Notes: a model not told the origin generated them from the sequence alone. A stretch of 64,000 nt of DNA from an uncultured Eubacteriales bacterium (GCA_934454125.1 CAKSFA010000002.1:62001-126000); one strand, 5' to 3'; counted from the stretch's first letter, positions 1 through 9,033 are shown. Translations and numbers: made by a program.

Positions 1-529
1 CACGACCAGGGTAGCGAATTCCGGAGGATAAAAATAGTTCCCTGCGCCATAACTTATTACAAGCACTAGGCCAATCAAGCAATAATTTATGGTTTTCCAA
101 TACATTATTTCCAGATTTAAAATATTTACATCCTGTTTCTCTCTGCGTAGGAATACCCTGCAAATTAATTAACAGCAAATCAAATATAACTAAATCGGCG
201 TCAGTACATATCGTAGTATCCATCAAAACCTGAAGTGTCTCTGGTGCGATAGTGTCGTCACTGTCAACCAATAACAAATACTCCCCCTGGGCAGCTTCGA
301 TACCCGTATTGCGCGCAGCACCCAACCCTCCATTTTCCTGTGCAATTACACGGATACAAGGGTGCCGAGCAGCATATTGTGCTGCAATTACACCGCTGTT
401 ATCAGTTGAGCCGTCATCAACCACAATTATCTCATAATCAGAAAATGTTTGAGCCAAAACAGAATCAATGCATTTGGCAAGATATTCCTGAACATTGTAT
501 ACTGGTACGATAACACTGATCTTTGGCAT
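1..529 (-). CDS. Family 2 glycosyltransferase, C-terminus cut by window edge
   Basis: The first 176 residues of a GT2 (GT-A fold) glycosyltransferase are visible; the rest lies beyond base 1. The N-terminus MPKISVIVPVYNV is the usual GT2 opening, followed by VVDDGSTDNS (nucleotide binding) and LLVDSDDT (the DxD-type metal site), then a WPSACNKLWRRELF segment typical of EpsJ/WcaA-like enzymes. The ATG at 529 is preceded by GGAGG six bases upstream. It is the last visible gene of the minus-strand polysaccharide operon, 29 bp after the GT4 gene. The role is inferred as adding one sugar to a lipid-linked repeat unit; donor and acceptor cannot be read from sequence. Confidence 0.85.
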   Translation of the reverse strand, partial: MPKISVIVPVYNVQEYLAKCIDSVLAQTFSDYEIIVVDDGSTDNSGVIAAQYAARHPCIRVIAQENGGLGAARNTGIEAAQGEYLLLVDSDDTIAPETLQVLMDTTICTDADLVIFDLLLINLQGIPTQRETGCKYFKSGNNVLENHKLLLDWPSACNKLWRRELFLSSGIRYPGR

Positions 530-558
530 GGCAATTCCTCCAAACGGAAAATAAATAT

Positions 559-1668
559 TTAAGTGATGATAGATAAGTAAGCATCTGTCTCACTTTGTAA
601 GTCGTAGCCAGCTTTGTAAATTGCTGCTGACTGATTAGCACGAAAAGCGTTCTGTGCATCTGCAACCGCATCTACCCAGACTTGTATACGCTCGCTTAGT
701 GGTAAAAAAGTAACAAGATTTGTAACTGCAACTTCACGTGGAACCGCCGTAGAAGTTACACAAGGCAACCCCGCCGCCTGCGCTTCTATCAATGCCATAC
801 CCAACCCCTCAAATAAAGAAGGAAATAAAAAAACATCCATTGCCTGCAATAACTGAGGCACATCGCAGCGATGACCTAGAAATAAAACCTTGTCTTGCAA
901 ACCCTGTGCAGCTGCAGCCTCCTGTATCTCAGCCAAGTGAGGACCTGTTCCAACTAGCAATAAACGCGCCTGTGGGTTTTGCTGGGCAAGCTGCGCAAAT
1001 ACAGAAAATAAAAATAGACTATTTTTAGGGTAGCAAAAATTGCTAACATGCCCCACAACAAAGCAATCATCTAATCCTAAAATCTTACGTATTTCCGTTC
1101 GAGATTGTGAGTTATAGAGAAATTTTTCAACATCAATGGCATTATGAATAATATGAAAACGATTAGACTCAACAATTTTTTCCGGAAAAAGCCATAATCC
1201 TGCTATTTTAGAGCAAGCGTAAAAGCGGTTTCCCATTCGATATAGTTGTTTTTTATATTTATTATGCAGGTAATTAAACAAGGCCCGTTTAATAGGATTA
1301 CTACAATCGGTCCCGGTAGAATGACTATGAATTACACGGATAGGAACTTTACAATCATATGCTGCTTTTGGTCCGATGCGACTAATGGCAGTAGACAGAT
1401 TAAAATACGTTGCATTGTATTGATGTGTTTGAATCAAATCACAAATCTGGCGGTACTGCAATTGTGGCTGCCTAAGATTTGCTACTTCATACAATTTAGA
1501 GCCATGTTCATTCAAATACGTCTGCAAGTCCGAATCAATATGATTGGTTAAAAAATCAATCTGAATCTGAGGGCTATGAACCTGTTGGAAAAAATTGAGT
1601 AAATAACGGTCCACACCACCTGCTTTTCCATCCATTAAAAAACCCGCCAATACTTTTGTTGGCTTCAT
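559..1668 (-). CDS. Family 4 glycosyltransferase (EpsF-like)
   Basis: A 369-residue GT-B enzyme. The N-terminal half has the acceptor-side motif DGKAGGVDRYLLNF, and the C-terminal half carries VGHVSNFCYPKN, LLLVGTGP and the family 4 signature FPSLFEGLGMALIEAQ (E-x7-E), which binds the sugar nucleotide. Length is normal for GT4. It starts 3 bp after the polymerase gene, so it is probably cotranscribed and coupled. It resembles EpsF/CapM enzymes of exopolysaccharide clusters; the sugar transferred is unknown. Codon use is AT-rich like the neighbouring polymerase and unlike the genes beyond 3.1 kb. Confidence 0.88.
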   Translation of the reverse strand: MKPTKVLAGFLMDGKAGGVDRYLLNFFQQVHSPQIQIDFLTNHIDSDLQTYLNEHGSKLYEVANLRQPQLQYRQICDLIQTHQYNATYFNLSTAISRIGPKAAYDCKVPIRVIHSHSTGTDCSNPIKRALFNYLHNKYKKQLYRMGNRFYACSKIAGLWLFPEKIVESNRFHIIHNAIDVEKFLYNSQSRTEIRKILGLDDCFVVGHVSNFCYPKNSLFLFSVFAQLAQQNPQARLLLVGTGPHLAEIQEAAAAQGLQDKVLFLGHRCDVPQLLQAMDVFLFPSLFEGLGMALIEAQAAGLPCVTSTAVPREVAVTNLVTFLPLSERIQVWVDAVADAQNAFRANQSAAIYKAGYDLQSETDAYLSIIT

Positions 1669-1671
1669 TTT

Positions 1672-3108
1672 TCACTCCTCCTGTTGGGTAACAGCCATGT
1701 CATAATGAGCAGGTTGCATATGATGTTCTCGCCGTCTTCTTGCACAATGCATTAAGTATCCTAAAAATGTCCAGAACAAAAATGCATTCTGCGTATTGAC
1801 ATATACGATATCTGGCGATACCATACCAGAAAAAGCTGCAACCATAACAATTGTGAATAAAGTCACAACATAAGTATAATCCTGCCGAAACTTCTGTGCC
1901 AACAAGCGCACCAACCAAATAAGCGTTAGAATTACAAATACTGCAAAAATGATGATTCCTACAATACCTTGCGAAGCAAATACATCAAGAAACATATTGT
2001 GAAACGAAGCAAAGTTCCCTTGATCATTATTAACAATATACGTATCAGGAGCCTTACTCTGTGCCGCAGTCACAATATTACGAAAACCTACCCCAAAAAT
2101 TGGTGCAGTTTTAAATACATCTACGCTGCTAAACCAAATGTCAAAACGGCGATTGCTAAAATCACTGGTTAAATCTTGTTCACGGTTAATGGTCATATTA
2201 GGTCGTTTATTTCCATCTAAGTCGGCAGACTGCCCTGAACTAATGGCATTTTGCACCACATTATAGCCTTTTTTAGCAAAATAAATACCAAAAAAGCTTG
2301 CTGCTGCAACAGTAACTGCCAGTACAATGCCTAACACCTGTGTACGTATCTGCTTACGCTCACGTTTTTCCGGATTAATAATAAGCAAATATGTCATTAT
2401 GGCAGAACCGGTCATTAAACACATTAAAGCTGTTCTGGAATCAGAAAATAAAATGTAGGAAGCTAACAGAATAATTATTACCCAACTGACAATTTTTATC
2501 CATAGCACCTGACATATCTTAAATAGATAAAACGCAATAAAAATACCGATACACATAGCAGTTGCGGCATTGTTCGGTTCACTGAATACACCCCAAAGAC
2601 GCTGCCATAAAAAACCATAAAATACAGATTCATCCCCGCGTATAAACATACCACTTTGTCCTGTAGCTAAAAAATAATAACTACCTAGCACTCCCAACAA
2701 CAAGTATACTAACAAAATCCCTGATAAAATATGAAACTCCCGTTTGTAAAACACAGACTTTTTGCGTTCATCACATGCATAAAGCAAACAGTACTGCATA
2801 CCCATCCAAGCAAGTCCCTTTGCATTTCCCAACAGTCCATATTGTCTATTCACAATCGCTGTGATAATAAAGCTAACTAAAAACAATGCCAACAATAACA
2901 GATTTGGTGTACGGATAAAGCGTTTCAAATACACTGCTCGGTAAATAAACACAATACCACCAAGTGCCGTAACTACCAACGCCAGGACAGATAAAAAACG
3001 CGTGTGCGCTGTAAAGCTGTTAAAAGACAAAAGCGTGAGCAATAAGTAAAGAATCTTAAACGGCGTGCCGTCAAAAAAGCATTTTGCACTCTTTTTTACG
3101 ATTTCCAT
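1672..3108 (-). CDS. O-antigen ligase/polymerase-like membrane protein
   Basis: A 478-residue polytopic membrane protein with about eleven hydrophobic segments and a large extracytoplasmic loop near residues 290-370 (polar stretch with NKRPNMTINREQD, then FGVGFRN). This is the layout of the Wzy/RfaL/ExoQ superfamily, which polymerises or ligates lipid-linked repeat units outside the membrane. ATG at 3108 is chosen because GGGAG lies seven bases upstream; a longer frame to 3153 would overlap the preceding gene and lacks a site. In this operon it is the likely polymerase. No flippase is visible, so one may lie beyond the left edge. Base composition is markedly AT-rich. Confidence 0.8.
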   Translation of the reverse strand: MEIVKKSAKCFFDGTPFKILYLLLTLLSFNSFTAHTRFLSVLALVVTALGGIVFIYRAVYLKRFIRTPNLLLLALFLVSFIITAIVNRQYGLLGNAKGLAWMGMQYCLLYACDERKKSVFYKREFHILSGILLVYLLLGVLGSYYFLATGQSGMFIRGDESVFYGFLWQRLWGVFSEPNNAATAMCIGIFIAFYLFKICQVLWIKIVSWVIIILLASYILFSDSRTALMCLMTGSAIMTYLLIINPEKRERKQIRTQVLGIVLAVTVAAASFFGIYFAKKGYNVVQNAISSGQSADLDGNKRPNMTINREQDLTSDFSNRRFDIWFSSVDVFKTAPIFGVGFRNIVTAAQSKAPDTYIVNNDQGNFASFHNMFLDVFASQGIVGIIIFAVFVILTLIWLVRLLAQKFRQDYTYVVTLFTIVMVAAFSGMVSPDIVYVNTQNAFLFWTFLGYLMHCARRRREHHMQPAHYDMAVTQQEE

Positions 3109-3127
3109 GAAATACTCCCTTCTGTTG

Positions 3128-4195
3128 TTATCTGTTCTGTTTGGCTCTGGCAAACAGAACAGGCAGTTTCGTTTTCACAGCATAGATCGCTTTGCCGCAC
3201 AGGTAACACGCGGCAGTGTTTTTGCTTTTTAAAAATCCGCTGAGCATTTTTACAATGCGACTTTGCGGCGCAGCATACGGCATCAACTCGTTATATAGCT
3301 CACTCGTATACACAGACTGGATAAACGCGCGCTGCTGCTTGCCAGAAAGACCAGAGCGTTTATCACAATTACGTTGAATAGCCGAGGTAACATACCGCAC
3401 ATAAATGCCCGCGAGAATCTGTTTCACCTCGTCGTTGCAAAGCCCCCAACCTTGGTACAGCTCCAGCATTTTTTCAATGCGGCGCATATGCAGCTCATAA
3501 TACGCCGGCACAAATTTTGAGGTCAGCCCGGCATCGGTTTTCTTTTGATAATGATATGGCGCAATGTCCAACACATTCATCGAATCAATATCCTGCACAA
3601 ATGCAATGCTAAACAAAATATCTTCAATCAGCGGCACCGTTTCATATTGCAACTGCTTGTCTTGCAAATAATCGAAATCATACAGCTTATTCCACTGGTA
3701 ACCCAGCAGTGTTTTTTCTTCCAGATAAATGATATGCGCACGCAACTGCTCCGCTGTTGCGCACATACATGCAGGGTAAGTAATACGCACCGTTTCAGCC
3801 AATCGGCCGGCGGCGTCATAATACTCTTCGATCAAACCCCATACAACCAGCTTGGCTGGGTTATTCTGCAAAGAATCTACTGCAATTTGCAGCGCATCCT
3901 GATCCAAATAATCATCCGAATCCATAAACAGAATATATCGGCCGCCTGCAAGTTGCATCCCGCTGTTGCGTGCACGGCTCAAACCACCATTATGCTCCAG
4001 GTGCAGCACCTGCACCCGCTGATCGGTTTGTGCAATTTCATCACAGATGGCACCGCTGCGGTCCGGCGAGCAGTCGTCCACCAAAATCAACTCCAAATCT
4101 GCAAAGCTCTGGTTTAAAACGCTCTGCGCCGCACGCGCAACAGACTGCTCCACGCCATAAACCGGCATGACTACGCTGATAAACGGTCTGCTCAT
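3128..4195 (-). CDS. Family 2 glycosyltransferase
   Basis: A 355-residue GT2 enzyme opening with FISVVMPVYGVEQS, then LVDDCSPDRSGAICDE and FMDSDDYLDQDA (metal-binding DSDD). The C-terminal part has the LLGYQWNKLYDF motif common in polysaccharide GT2 enzymes, followed by an alpha-helical region that may contact the membrane. ATG at 4195 has GGAG eight bases upstream. It sits 10 bp after another GT2 and 19 bp before the polymerase start, inside one operon. The two GT2 genes here are paralogous, which suggests successive additions in one repeat unit. Sugar specificity is not determined. Confidence 0.88.
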   Translation of the reverse strand: MSRPFISVVMPVYGVEQSVARAAQSVLNQSFADLELILVDDCSPDRSGAICDEIAQTDQRVQVLHLEHNGGLSRARNSGMQLAGGRYILFMDSDDYLDQDALQIAVDSLQNNPAKLVVWGLIEEYYDAAGRLAETVRITYPACMCATAEQLRAHIIYLEEKTLLGYQWNKLYDFDYLQDKQLQYETVPLIEDILFSIAFVQDIDSMNVLDIAPYHYQKKTDAGLTSKFVPAYYELHMRRIEKMLELYQGWGLCNDEVKQILAGIYVRYVTSAIQRNCDKRSGLSGKQQRAFIQSVYTSELYNELMPYAAPQSRIVKMLSGFLKSKNTAACYLCGKAIYAVKTKLPVLFARAKQNR

Positions 4196-4205
4196 ATCTC
4201 AACTC

Positions 4206-5264
4206 CTAACGCTTTGCCTTTAATGCGGCAAATAGCTTAACATTTTTTCCCTTCACAACAGAAATCAATTTGCCTTCCCAATAGGCCAGCGTTGCACTGC
4301 GCCACTTCACCGGCTTTAGCATCAACTTCATATAAGTCGAGCGCGGCTGCGCCATACGCAGTGCACGTGTCACATTGGGGTTGCTTAAAATCTGGCGAAT
4401 CTCCGCCTTTTTCTCTGCGGTGCTCAGGGTGCAATTGGGGGTTGTCACATTTTCAATGCAGCCAATCACACGTTCAATATAACGGCGGTGAATCATCTCC
4501 ATGCTATTATAATCCTTGATCTGCCAGTATTGGTACAAATCCAGCATCCATTGATGCTCCTCTTCGCGCTTTTGATACATATCACTACGGTATTTGGTCG
4601 TTTCGCTCTCTGCTCTGGCACGCATAAAATGGTAATATTTGCGCGATGTAACTCCCACACGTGCAATGTCGCGCACAACACTCAGATTAAACGGAAAATC
4701 ATCCCAAAACGTGTCTGAAAACCGCAGTCCGCGCTCGTTAAGATAAGAAGCCAGATACAGCTTGTTCCAAGGGGTATACAACAAATTTAAATCAAACAAC
4801 TGATAGGCCTGCTCCCGAAACGCCTGCTGCGACGGAAATACCCGATCCTCCCAAGCAAGCTCTGTCGTAATATAACGCTGTGCATCATAGTAGGTATCAA
4901 TATAATATCCCGCTACTACCAGCTCCAACCGGTGCTGCTCTGCAAGATCATACATTTCCTGCAGCATCGTCGGTTCAGCCCAGTCGTCAGAATCCATAAA
5001 GTAATAATATTTTCCCTTGGCAATCTCCATGGCGGCATTGCGGGCGCTGGGCGCACCGCCGTTTTCTTTGTGAATCACCCGAATGCGACTGTCTTTTTCT
5101 GCATATTCATCACAGATTTTTCCACTGTTATCCGGCGTACCGTCATCCACAATCAAAAACTCAAATTCGGTCAGCGTTTGTGCCAGAATGCTTTCAATCG
5201 CCTTACGAATATACTGCTCTACCTGATATACCGGCATGATGACACTGATTTTCACATCAGACAT
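4206..5264 (-). CDS. Family 2 glycosyltransferase
   Basis: A 352-residue GT2 enzyme: ISVIMPVYQVEQYI at the N-terminus, LIVDDGTPDNSGKICDE, then YYFMDSDDWAEP as the metal site. LLYTPWNKLYLA parallels the motif in the next gene. It lies 13 bp after glf, so it is the first transferase of the operon; pairing with UDP-galactopyranose mutase makes a galactofuranosyltransferase role possible for it or a neighbour, but no motif proves this. ATG at 5264 follows an AAAGGAG site. Length is normal for capsule/EPS GT2 enzymes. Confidence 0.88.
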   Translation of the reverse strand: MSDVKISVIMPVYQVEQYIRKAIESILAQTLTEFEFLIVDDGTPDNSGKICDEYAEKDSRIRVIHKENGGAPSARNAAMEIAKGKYYYFMDSDDWAEPTMLQEMYDLAEQHRLELVVAGYYIDTYYDAQRYITTELAWEDRVFPSQQAFREQAYQLFDLNLLYTPWNKLYLASYLNERGLRFSDTFWDDFPFNLSVVRDIARVGVTSRKYYHFMRARAESETTKYRSDMYQKREEEHQWMLDLYQYWQIKDYNSMEMIHRRYIERVIGCIENVTTPNCTLSTAEKKAEIRQILSNPNVTRALRMAQPRSTYMKLMLKPVKWRSATLAYWEGKLISVVKGKNVKLFAALKAKR

Positions 5265-5277
5265 ACTCGCTTCTCCT

Positions 5278-6375
5278 TTAAACCGCCTGCTCTGCTGCGT
5301 GCAGCGCCGAGGCGATCACTTTATCCATATCGTAGTATTGATATTCCGCCAGCCGACCTCCGAATAAAACATTCGGCTCCTTGGCTGCCAGCGCCGCATA
5401 TTGCGCATATACCGCCTGATTTTTCTCGTCATTTACCGGATAATACGGCTCATCGCCCAACTTCCAGTCTGCCGAAAATTCTTTGGTCACCACTGTTTTG
5501 AGCTGTGTACCAAAGGCAAAATGCTTATGCTCAATCACGCGGGTATACGGTGTCTGCCGATCGGTATAATTGACCACAGCAACGCCCTGATGATTCTCTT
5601 CGTCCAGCACTTCGCTCTCAAACCGCACACTGCGATATTCCAGTGCACCAAAGCAATAGTCATAATACGAATCAATTGTTCCGGTATAGACCACTTTGCC
5701 CGCCAAAGGCAACAACTGTTCCCGCTGCTCCAAAAAATCAATGCCCAACCGCACGTCACAACCCTGCAACAGCCGCTCAATTAGCTCGTTATAACCATTG
5801 ATTGGGATCCCTTGCCAGCGGTCGTTAAAATAATTATTGTCATACGTATAGCGCACGGGCAAACGCTTGATAATAAATGCTGGCAGCTCTGTGCAGTCTC
5901 TGCCCCATTGCTTTTCGGTGTATCCCTTAATCAGCTTCTGATAAATGTCCTGCCCAACCAAGCTGATTGCCTGCTCCTCCAAATTTTGCGGCGCTTTGGT
6001 AATCTGTGCACGTTGCTCTTCAATCTTGGCCTTTGCCTGCGCCGGCGTACGCACACCCCACATCTTTGCAAACGTGTTCATGTTAAACGGCAGATTATAA
6101 ATCTCTCCGTTGTAATTTGCAATCGGTGAATTGATATAATTGTTAAATTCTACAAACCGGTTGACATAGTCCCATACCTGCCGGTTGCTGGTATGAAAAA
6201 TATGCGCACCATATTTGTGTACGGTAATATCTTCCACCGTCTCACAATAAAGATTACCGCCCACATGGTTCCGCTTTTCCACAACCAGGCAGGTTTTGCC
6301 ACGCTCTGTCATCTGCTGCGCAAAAACTGCACCAAACAATCCACTTCCAACAATCAAATAATCATACTGACGCAA
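5278..6375 (-). CDS. glf: UDP-galactopyranose mutase
   Basis: A 365-residue flavoenzyme converting UDP-galactopyranose to UDP-galactofuranose, the donor for galactofuranose residues in surface polysaccharide. The N-terminus YDYLIVGSGLFGAVFAQQM is the FAD-binding Rossmann motif, VEKRNHVGGN follows, and KYGAHIFHT, RLPVRYTYDNNYFND and HKHFAFG are conserved Glf blocks. Length fits the family. The start is a TTG at 6375 with only a weak AAAGGTG site; no in-frame ATG would keep the FAD motif. First gene of the EPS operon, directly below a good sigma-A promoter at 6429-6457. It predicts a Galf-containing glycan. Confidence 0.95.
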   Translation of the reverse strand: MRQYDYLIVGSGLFGAVFAQQMTERGKTCLVVEKRNHVGGNLYCETVEDITVHKYGAHIFHTSNRQVWDYVNRFVEFNNYINSPIANYNGEIYNLPFNMNTFAKMWGVRTPAQAKAKIEEQRAQITKAPQNLEEQAISLVGQDIYQKLIKGYTEKQWGRDCTELPAFIIKRLPVRYTYDNNYFNDRWQGIPINGYNELIERLLQGCDVRLGIDFLEQREQLLPLAGKVVYTGTIDSYYDYCFGALEYRSVRFESEVLDEENHQGVAVVNYTDRQTPYTRVIEHKHFAFGTQLKTVVTKEFSADWKLGDEPYYPVNDEKNQAVYAQYAALAAKEPNVLFGGRLAEYQYYDMDKVIASALHAAEQAV

Positions 6376-6428
6376 TCGTTTTCTAACACCTTTCGTAAAA
6401 AGTAGAAACCTTTCCTTATACTTGGCAC

Positions 6429-6457
6429 ATTATAACATTTTTATCCCCTGATTGCAA
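6429..6457 (-). promoter_or_regulatory. Sigma-A promoter of the EPS operon
   Basis: Reading the minus strand, TTGCAA (6452-6457) and a perfect TATAAT (6429-6434) are 17 bp apart, about 55 bp upstream of the glf TTG start. Confidence 0.75.
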
Positions 6458-6551
6458 ATTCAACGCCGCTGCACGACCGATTTTGATTGCATTTGCATCA
6501 GGAATATGGTTAAATGATACCAGAAAAACACCATGCTCAGGAGGAACTGGT

Positions 6552-7529
6552 TTGAACGACGTACTCTATCTCGTGCTACCCTGCTATAACGAAGAGGCTG
6601 TGCTGGGTGAAACGGCAAAGCAACTCTCAGCTATTATGGCACAACTGATGCAACAGCAAAAGATTGCCAAAACCAGCAAAATACTCTTTGTCAACGATGG
6701 CTCCACCGATGCAACCTGGCCATTAATCTCAGCGCTTTGCAGCCAAGACCCGTTGTTTTGCGGCATTTGTCTGTCTAAAAATGCCGGTCATCAAAATGCG
6801 CTGCTTGCCGGTTTGATGGCCGCCAAAGAGCATGCCGATATGGTCATCTCTCTCGATGCAGATCTACAGGACGATGTTGCCGCCATTGAAAAAATGGTCG
6901 ATCAATACCATCAGGGCAACGATATTGTCTACGGTGTGCGCTCCACCCGCAAAACAGACACCTGGTTTAAAAAACACACTGCCGAGGGCTTTTATAAACT
7001 TCTGCATCTACTGGGTGTCGACATCGTATTCAATCACGCCGATTACCGCCTCATGAGCCGCCCGGCACTGAACGTGCTCTCACAGTTTGAGGAGGTCAAT
7101 CTCTTCCTGCGCGGCATCATCCCGTTGCTGGGTTTTCAAACCTCCACCGTTACGTATGAACGCAACCCCCGCTTTGCCGGCAACTCGAAATATCCACTGA
7201 AAAAAATGCTCTCCTTTGCCTTCGACGGCATCACGTCATTCAGCATCAAACCCATTCGCATCATCACCTGCCTGGGATTTGCTATTTTCCTGGCCAGTTT
7301 GGTTGTGTTAAGCGTCTTTTTGATTTTAAAGCTAACCGGCTTCACCATCAGCGGCTGGACCTCCACCGTAGCTTCAATCTGGATGATCGGCGGCATTCAA
7401 CTTTTATGCCTGGGCGTCATCGGCGAATACATTGGCAAGATCTATAACGAAACTAAAAAACGCCCGCGTTATATTATTGCAAAAACCTTGCTGCCATCAC
7501 AAAACATTCCACCAGACGATTCTCAATAG
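6552..7529 (+). CDS. DPM1/GtrB-like membrane glycosyltransferase
   Basis: A 325-residue GT2 enzyme of the polyprenyl-phosphate glycosyltransferase type (GtrB, CsbB, YkcC). NDVLYLVLPCYNEEAV opens the domain, VNDGSTDATW and VISLDADLQDD give the nucleotide and metal sites, and ADYRLMSRPAL is typical of DPM1-like enzymes. Two C-terminal membrane segments (about residues 235-260 and 270-295) anchor it. It likely loads a sugar onto undecaprenyl phosphate for transfer outside the cell. TTG at 6552 is chosen because AGGAGG lies 7 bases upstream; a frame open back to 6483 has no site. It is divergent from the EPS operon. A GtrA-type partner is encoded far away at 53760. Confidence 0.88.
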   Translation: MNDVLYLVLPCYNEEAVLGETAKQLSAIMAQLMQQQKIAKTSKILFVNDGSTDATWPLISALCSQDPLFCGICLSKNAGHQNALLAGLMAAKEHADMVISLDADLQDDVAAIEKMVDQYHQGNDIVYGVRSTRKTDTWFKKHTAEGFYKLLHLLGVDIVFNHADYRLMSRPALNVLSQFEEVNLFLRGIIPLLGFQTSTVTYERNPRFAGNSKYPLKKMLSFAFDGITSFSIKPIRIITCLGFAIFLASLVVLSVFLILKLTGFTISGWTSTVASIWMIGGIQLLCLGVIGEYIGKIYNETKKRPRYIIAKTLLPSQNIPPDDSQ

Positions 7530-7555
7530 CTACACCCCGTGCTTTTTGCAAAAAT

Positions 7556-7587
7556 GCGTATAACCCCCACTGCCGCTGCATACAAAT
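7556..7587 (+). promoter_or_regulatory. Possible sigma-E promoter of spoIIID
   Basis: GCGTATA (7556-7562) and CATACAAAT (7579-7587) resemble the sigma-E -35 and -10 (CATACANT) elements, with spacing of about 16 bp, slightly longer than usual. In Bacillus spoIIID is sigma-E dependent, so the match is in the expected place; it is not proven. Confidence 0.4.
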
Positions 7588-7619
7588 GATGCAGTAGTTG
7601 ATAAAGGGGTGTAACCGTT

Positions 7620-7922
7620 TTGAAAGTGAATCGGGGGAAGATTGCAAACCATAACCTCAGCCATGACGTGGAGGACCGCAGCATCATACTGGGTCAATAT
7701 ATTTCCACAACACACTCCACCGTCAGAAGTACGGCAAAAAAATTCGGCGTAAGCAAAAGCACCGTTCATAAAGATGTTGCAGAACGTTTAAAATACATTG
7801 ATCCCAAATTATATCAGGAAGTCAAACAGATTCTTGAAATCAACAAAGCCCAGCGGCACATCCGCGGCGGCATGGCCACCAAACTCAAATACAAAAAAAA
7901 TTCTGGCGGCCGGGCGCTTTAA
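7620..7922 (+). CDS. spoIIID: Sporulation transcription regulator SpoIIID
   Basis: A 100-residue DNA-binding protein that, in Bacillus and clostridia, switches mother-cell sigma-E and sigma-K genes on or off during sporulation. The helix-turn-helix AKKFGVSKSTVHKDVAERL and the basic tail HIRGGMATKLKYKK are diagnostic. The proposed TTG start at 7620 follows AAAGGGG ten bases upstream; a GTG two codons later is an alternative. The protein is slightly longer than the usual 85-95 residues. It converges on the spoIIQ-like gene; in C. difficile spoIIQ and spoIIID are adjacent, which supports both calls. Its presence indicates a spore former. Confidence 0.95.
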   Translation: MKVNRGKIANHNLSHDVEDRSIILGQYISTTHSTVRSTAKKFGVSKSTVHKDVAERLKYIDPKLYQEVKQILEINKAQRHIRGGMATKLKYKKNSGGRAL

Positions 7923-7938
7923 GCGCACCATATGCAGT

Positions 7939-7969
7939 ACAGGACGCAACATCTGCGCCCTGTTTTTTT
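7939..7969 (+). terminator. Terminator after spoIIID
   Basis: Arms ACAGGACGCA and TGCGCCCTGT around ACATC, one mismatch, followed by seven T. Confidence 0.85.
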
Positions 7970-7980
7970 GTGGTAAAAAC

Positions 7981-8014
7981 AAAAACAGCAGCAAACCTGC
8001 TGCCGCTGTTTTTG
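7981..8014. terminator. Second hairpin with T-run, downstream of spoIIID
   Basis: AAAAACAG and CTGTTTTT arms enclose an inner CAGCA/TGCTG stem; it can act in either direction. The rest of the spoIIID-spoIIQ gap (8015-8195) holds no convincing gene, only the palindrome at 8078-8096. Confidence 0.6.
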
Positions 8015-8077
8015 TAAATGGGGTAAATTTGTTTGGAAAGAACGTCTATATGGAACATTCAGCTCGGGTCTTCATCG

Positions 8078-8096
8078 TTACCATAACCATTATGGT
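8078..8096. repeat. Perfect 8-bp inverted repeat, operator-like
   Basis: TACCATAA and TTATGGTA flank CCA. It lies between convergent sporulation genes and has no T-run, so it is not a terminator. Function unknown. Confidence 0.4.
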
Positions 8097-8195
8097 ACCT
8101 TCAGTATACCAACCCATCCCACAGTTTGTGCGAACGCTTTTTGTCCATTCTGTAAAATGATTATGAACAACGCCAAAAAACAATCGAAAAACAGC

Positions 8196-8221
8196 AAAAA
8201 AACAGGCATTGGCCTGTTTTT
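8196..8221. terminator. Terminator of the spoIIQ-like gene
   Basis: AACAGGC/GCCTGTT stem with A-run before and T-run after, directly beyond the stop codon at 8224; reads as a terminator on both strands. Confidence 0.8.
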
Positions 8222-8223
8222 GA

Positions 8224-9033
8224 TTATTCCTGCGCCCTGAGCACCCGTGTCGGGTCAATCCAAACGCCATCTTTCTGTATCTGCAGGTGCAAATGTGCTC
8301 CGCTTTGCTCTTCCAGCGGTACGATACCCACCGTGCCCAGCGTTTGTCCGTCCTCCACCGTGTCACCCGCTGCTAGGGTGCTTGGCTCAGCCAACCCGCA
8401 ATAGCGCACCTCCAGCGTACCATGCGCAATGATCAGCACATTTCCCCAAAGCGCATCTTCATATGCCTGCACCACGGTACCTGCTCCAATGCTCATCACG
8501 TTCTGCCCAACCTGTGCAGCCAAATCCAGCCCGTCGTGCGTACGCCAATCGTCCGTTGTCATATTATAAATCGGGTCCCCATTGCTAAAGCCATTTAAAA
8601 TCTCCTGCCCTGCCAATGGGTAGCTGTAAAACTCCGGCTCTGTGCTCTCCGGCTCTTCCGGCTCCGGCTCTGCCACCGACTCGCTTTCCATCTCGCTGCT
8701 CTGCACAGCAGAAACCGTCTCAGGTACGCTTTCTCTAGGCACACCACTTACCACCTGGTTCACCTCAGCAGTGCTCTGCGGCGCTGCCGAAAACGTTGTG
8801 TTCTGCGTCACATCAGAAATCTTCACCACTGTGTCGTATGTTGCCCAAGCTCCAATACCCAGCGCAACCAGGCACAGCGCCATTGCAAAATACACACCGG
8901 TGTTCTTCTGCTTTTTCGGCGCTTCTTTCTGCTCCTTTGGCTCCGGTTCATATTCTTCAAATTCTTCGTCTAAAATTTCCTCAAACTCCTCAAATTCATC
9001 CTGCGGTCCATTGTGTTTATCGTGTAAAGCCAT
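8224..9033 (-). CDS. spoIIQ: SpoIIQ-like membrane-anchored LytM (M23) protein
   Basis: A 269-residue protein with a very acidic cytoplasmic N-terminus (residues 11-37), one membrane helix (about 46-66), a Ser/Glu/Pro-rich linker and a C-terminal LytM domain. The zinc ligands appear intact: THDGLDLA supplies His and Asp and GAHLHLQI the HxH motif, as in clostridial SpoIIQ and unlike the degenerate Bacillus protein. In the forespore SpoIIQ joins SpoIIIAH to bridge the engulfment space. ATG at 9033 has GGAGGTG 8 bases upstream. A sigma-F-like promoter lies upstream and spoIIID lies next door, both favouring SpoIIQ over a generic M23 hydrolase. Confidence 0.78.
   Translation of the reverse strand: MALHDKHNGPQDEFEEFEEILDEEFEEYEPEPKEQKEAPKKQKNTGVYFAMALCLVALGIGAWATYDTVVKISDVTQNTTFSAAPQSTAEVNQVVSGVPRESVPETVSAVQSSEMESESVAEPEPEEPESTEPEFYSYPLAGQEILNGFSNGDPIYNMTTDDWRTHDGLDLAAQVGQNVMSIGAGTVVQAYEDALWGNVLIIAHGTLEVRYCGLAEPSTLAAGDTVEDGQTLGTVGIVPLEEQSGAHLHLQIQKDGVWIDPTRVLRAQE

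Noticed and set aside
8050..8160. A 36-residue hydrophobic frame between spoIIID and spoIIQ
   Set aside because: Weak GGAAAG site, no promoter, crosses the palindrome, and no resemblance to a known peptide; could be real but not supportable.
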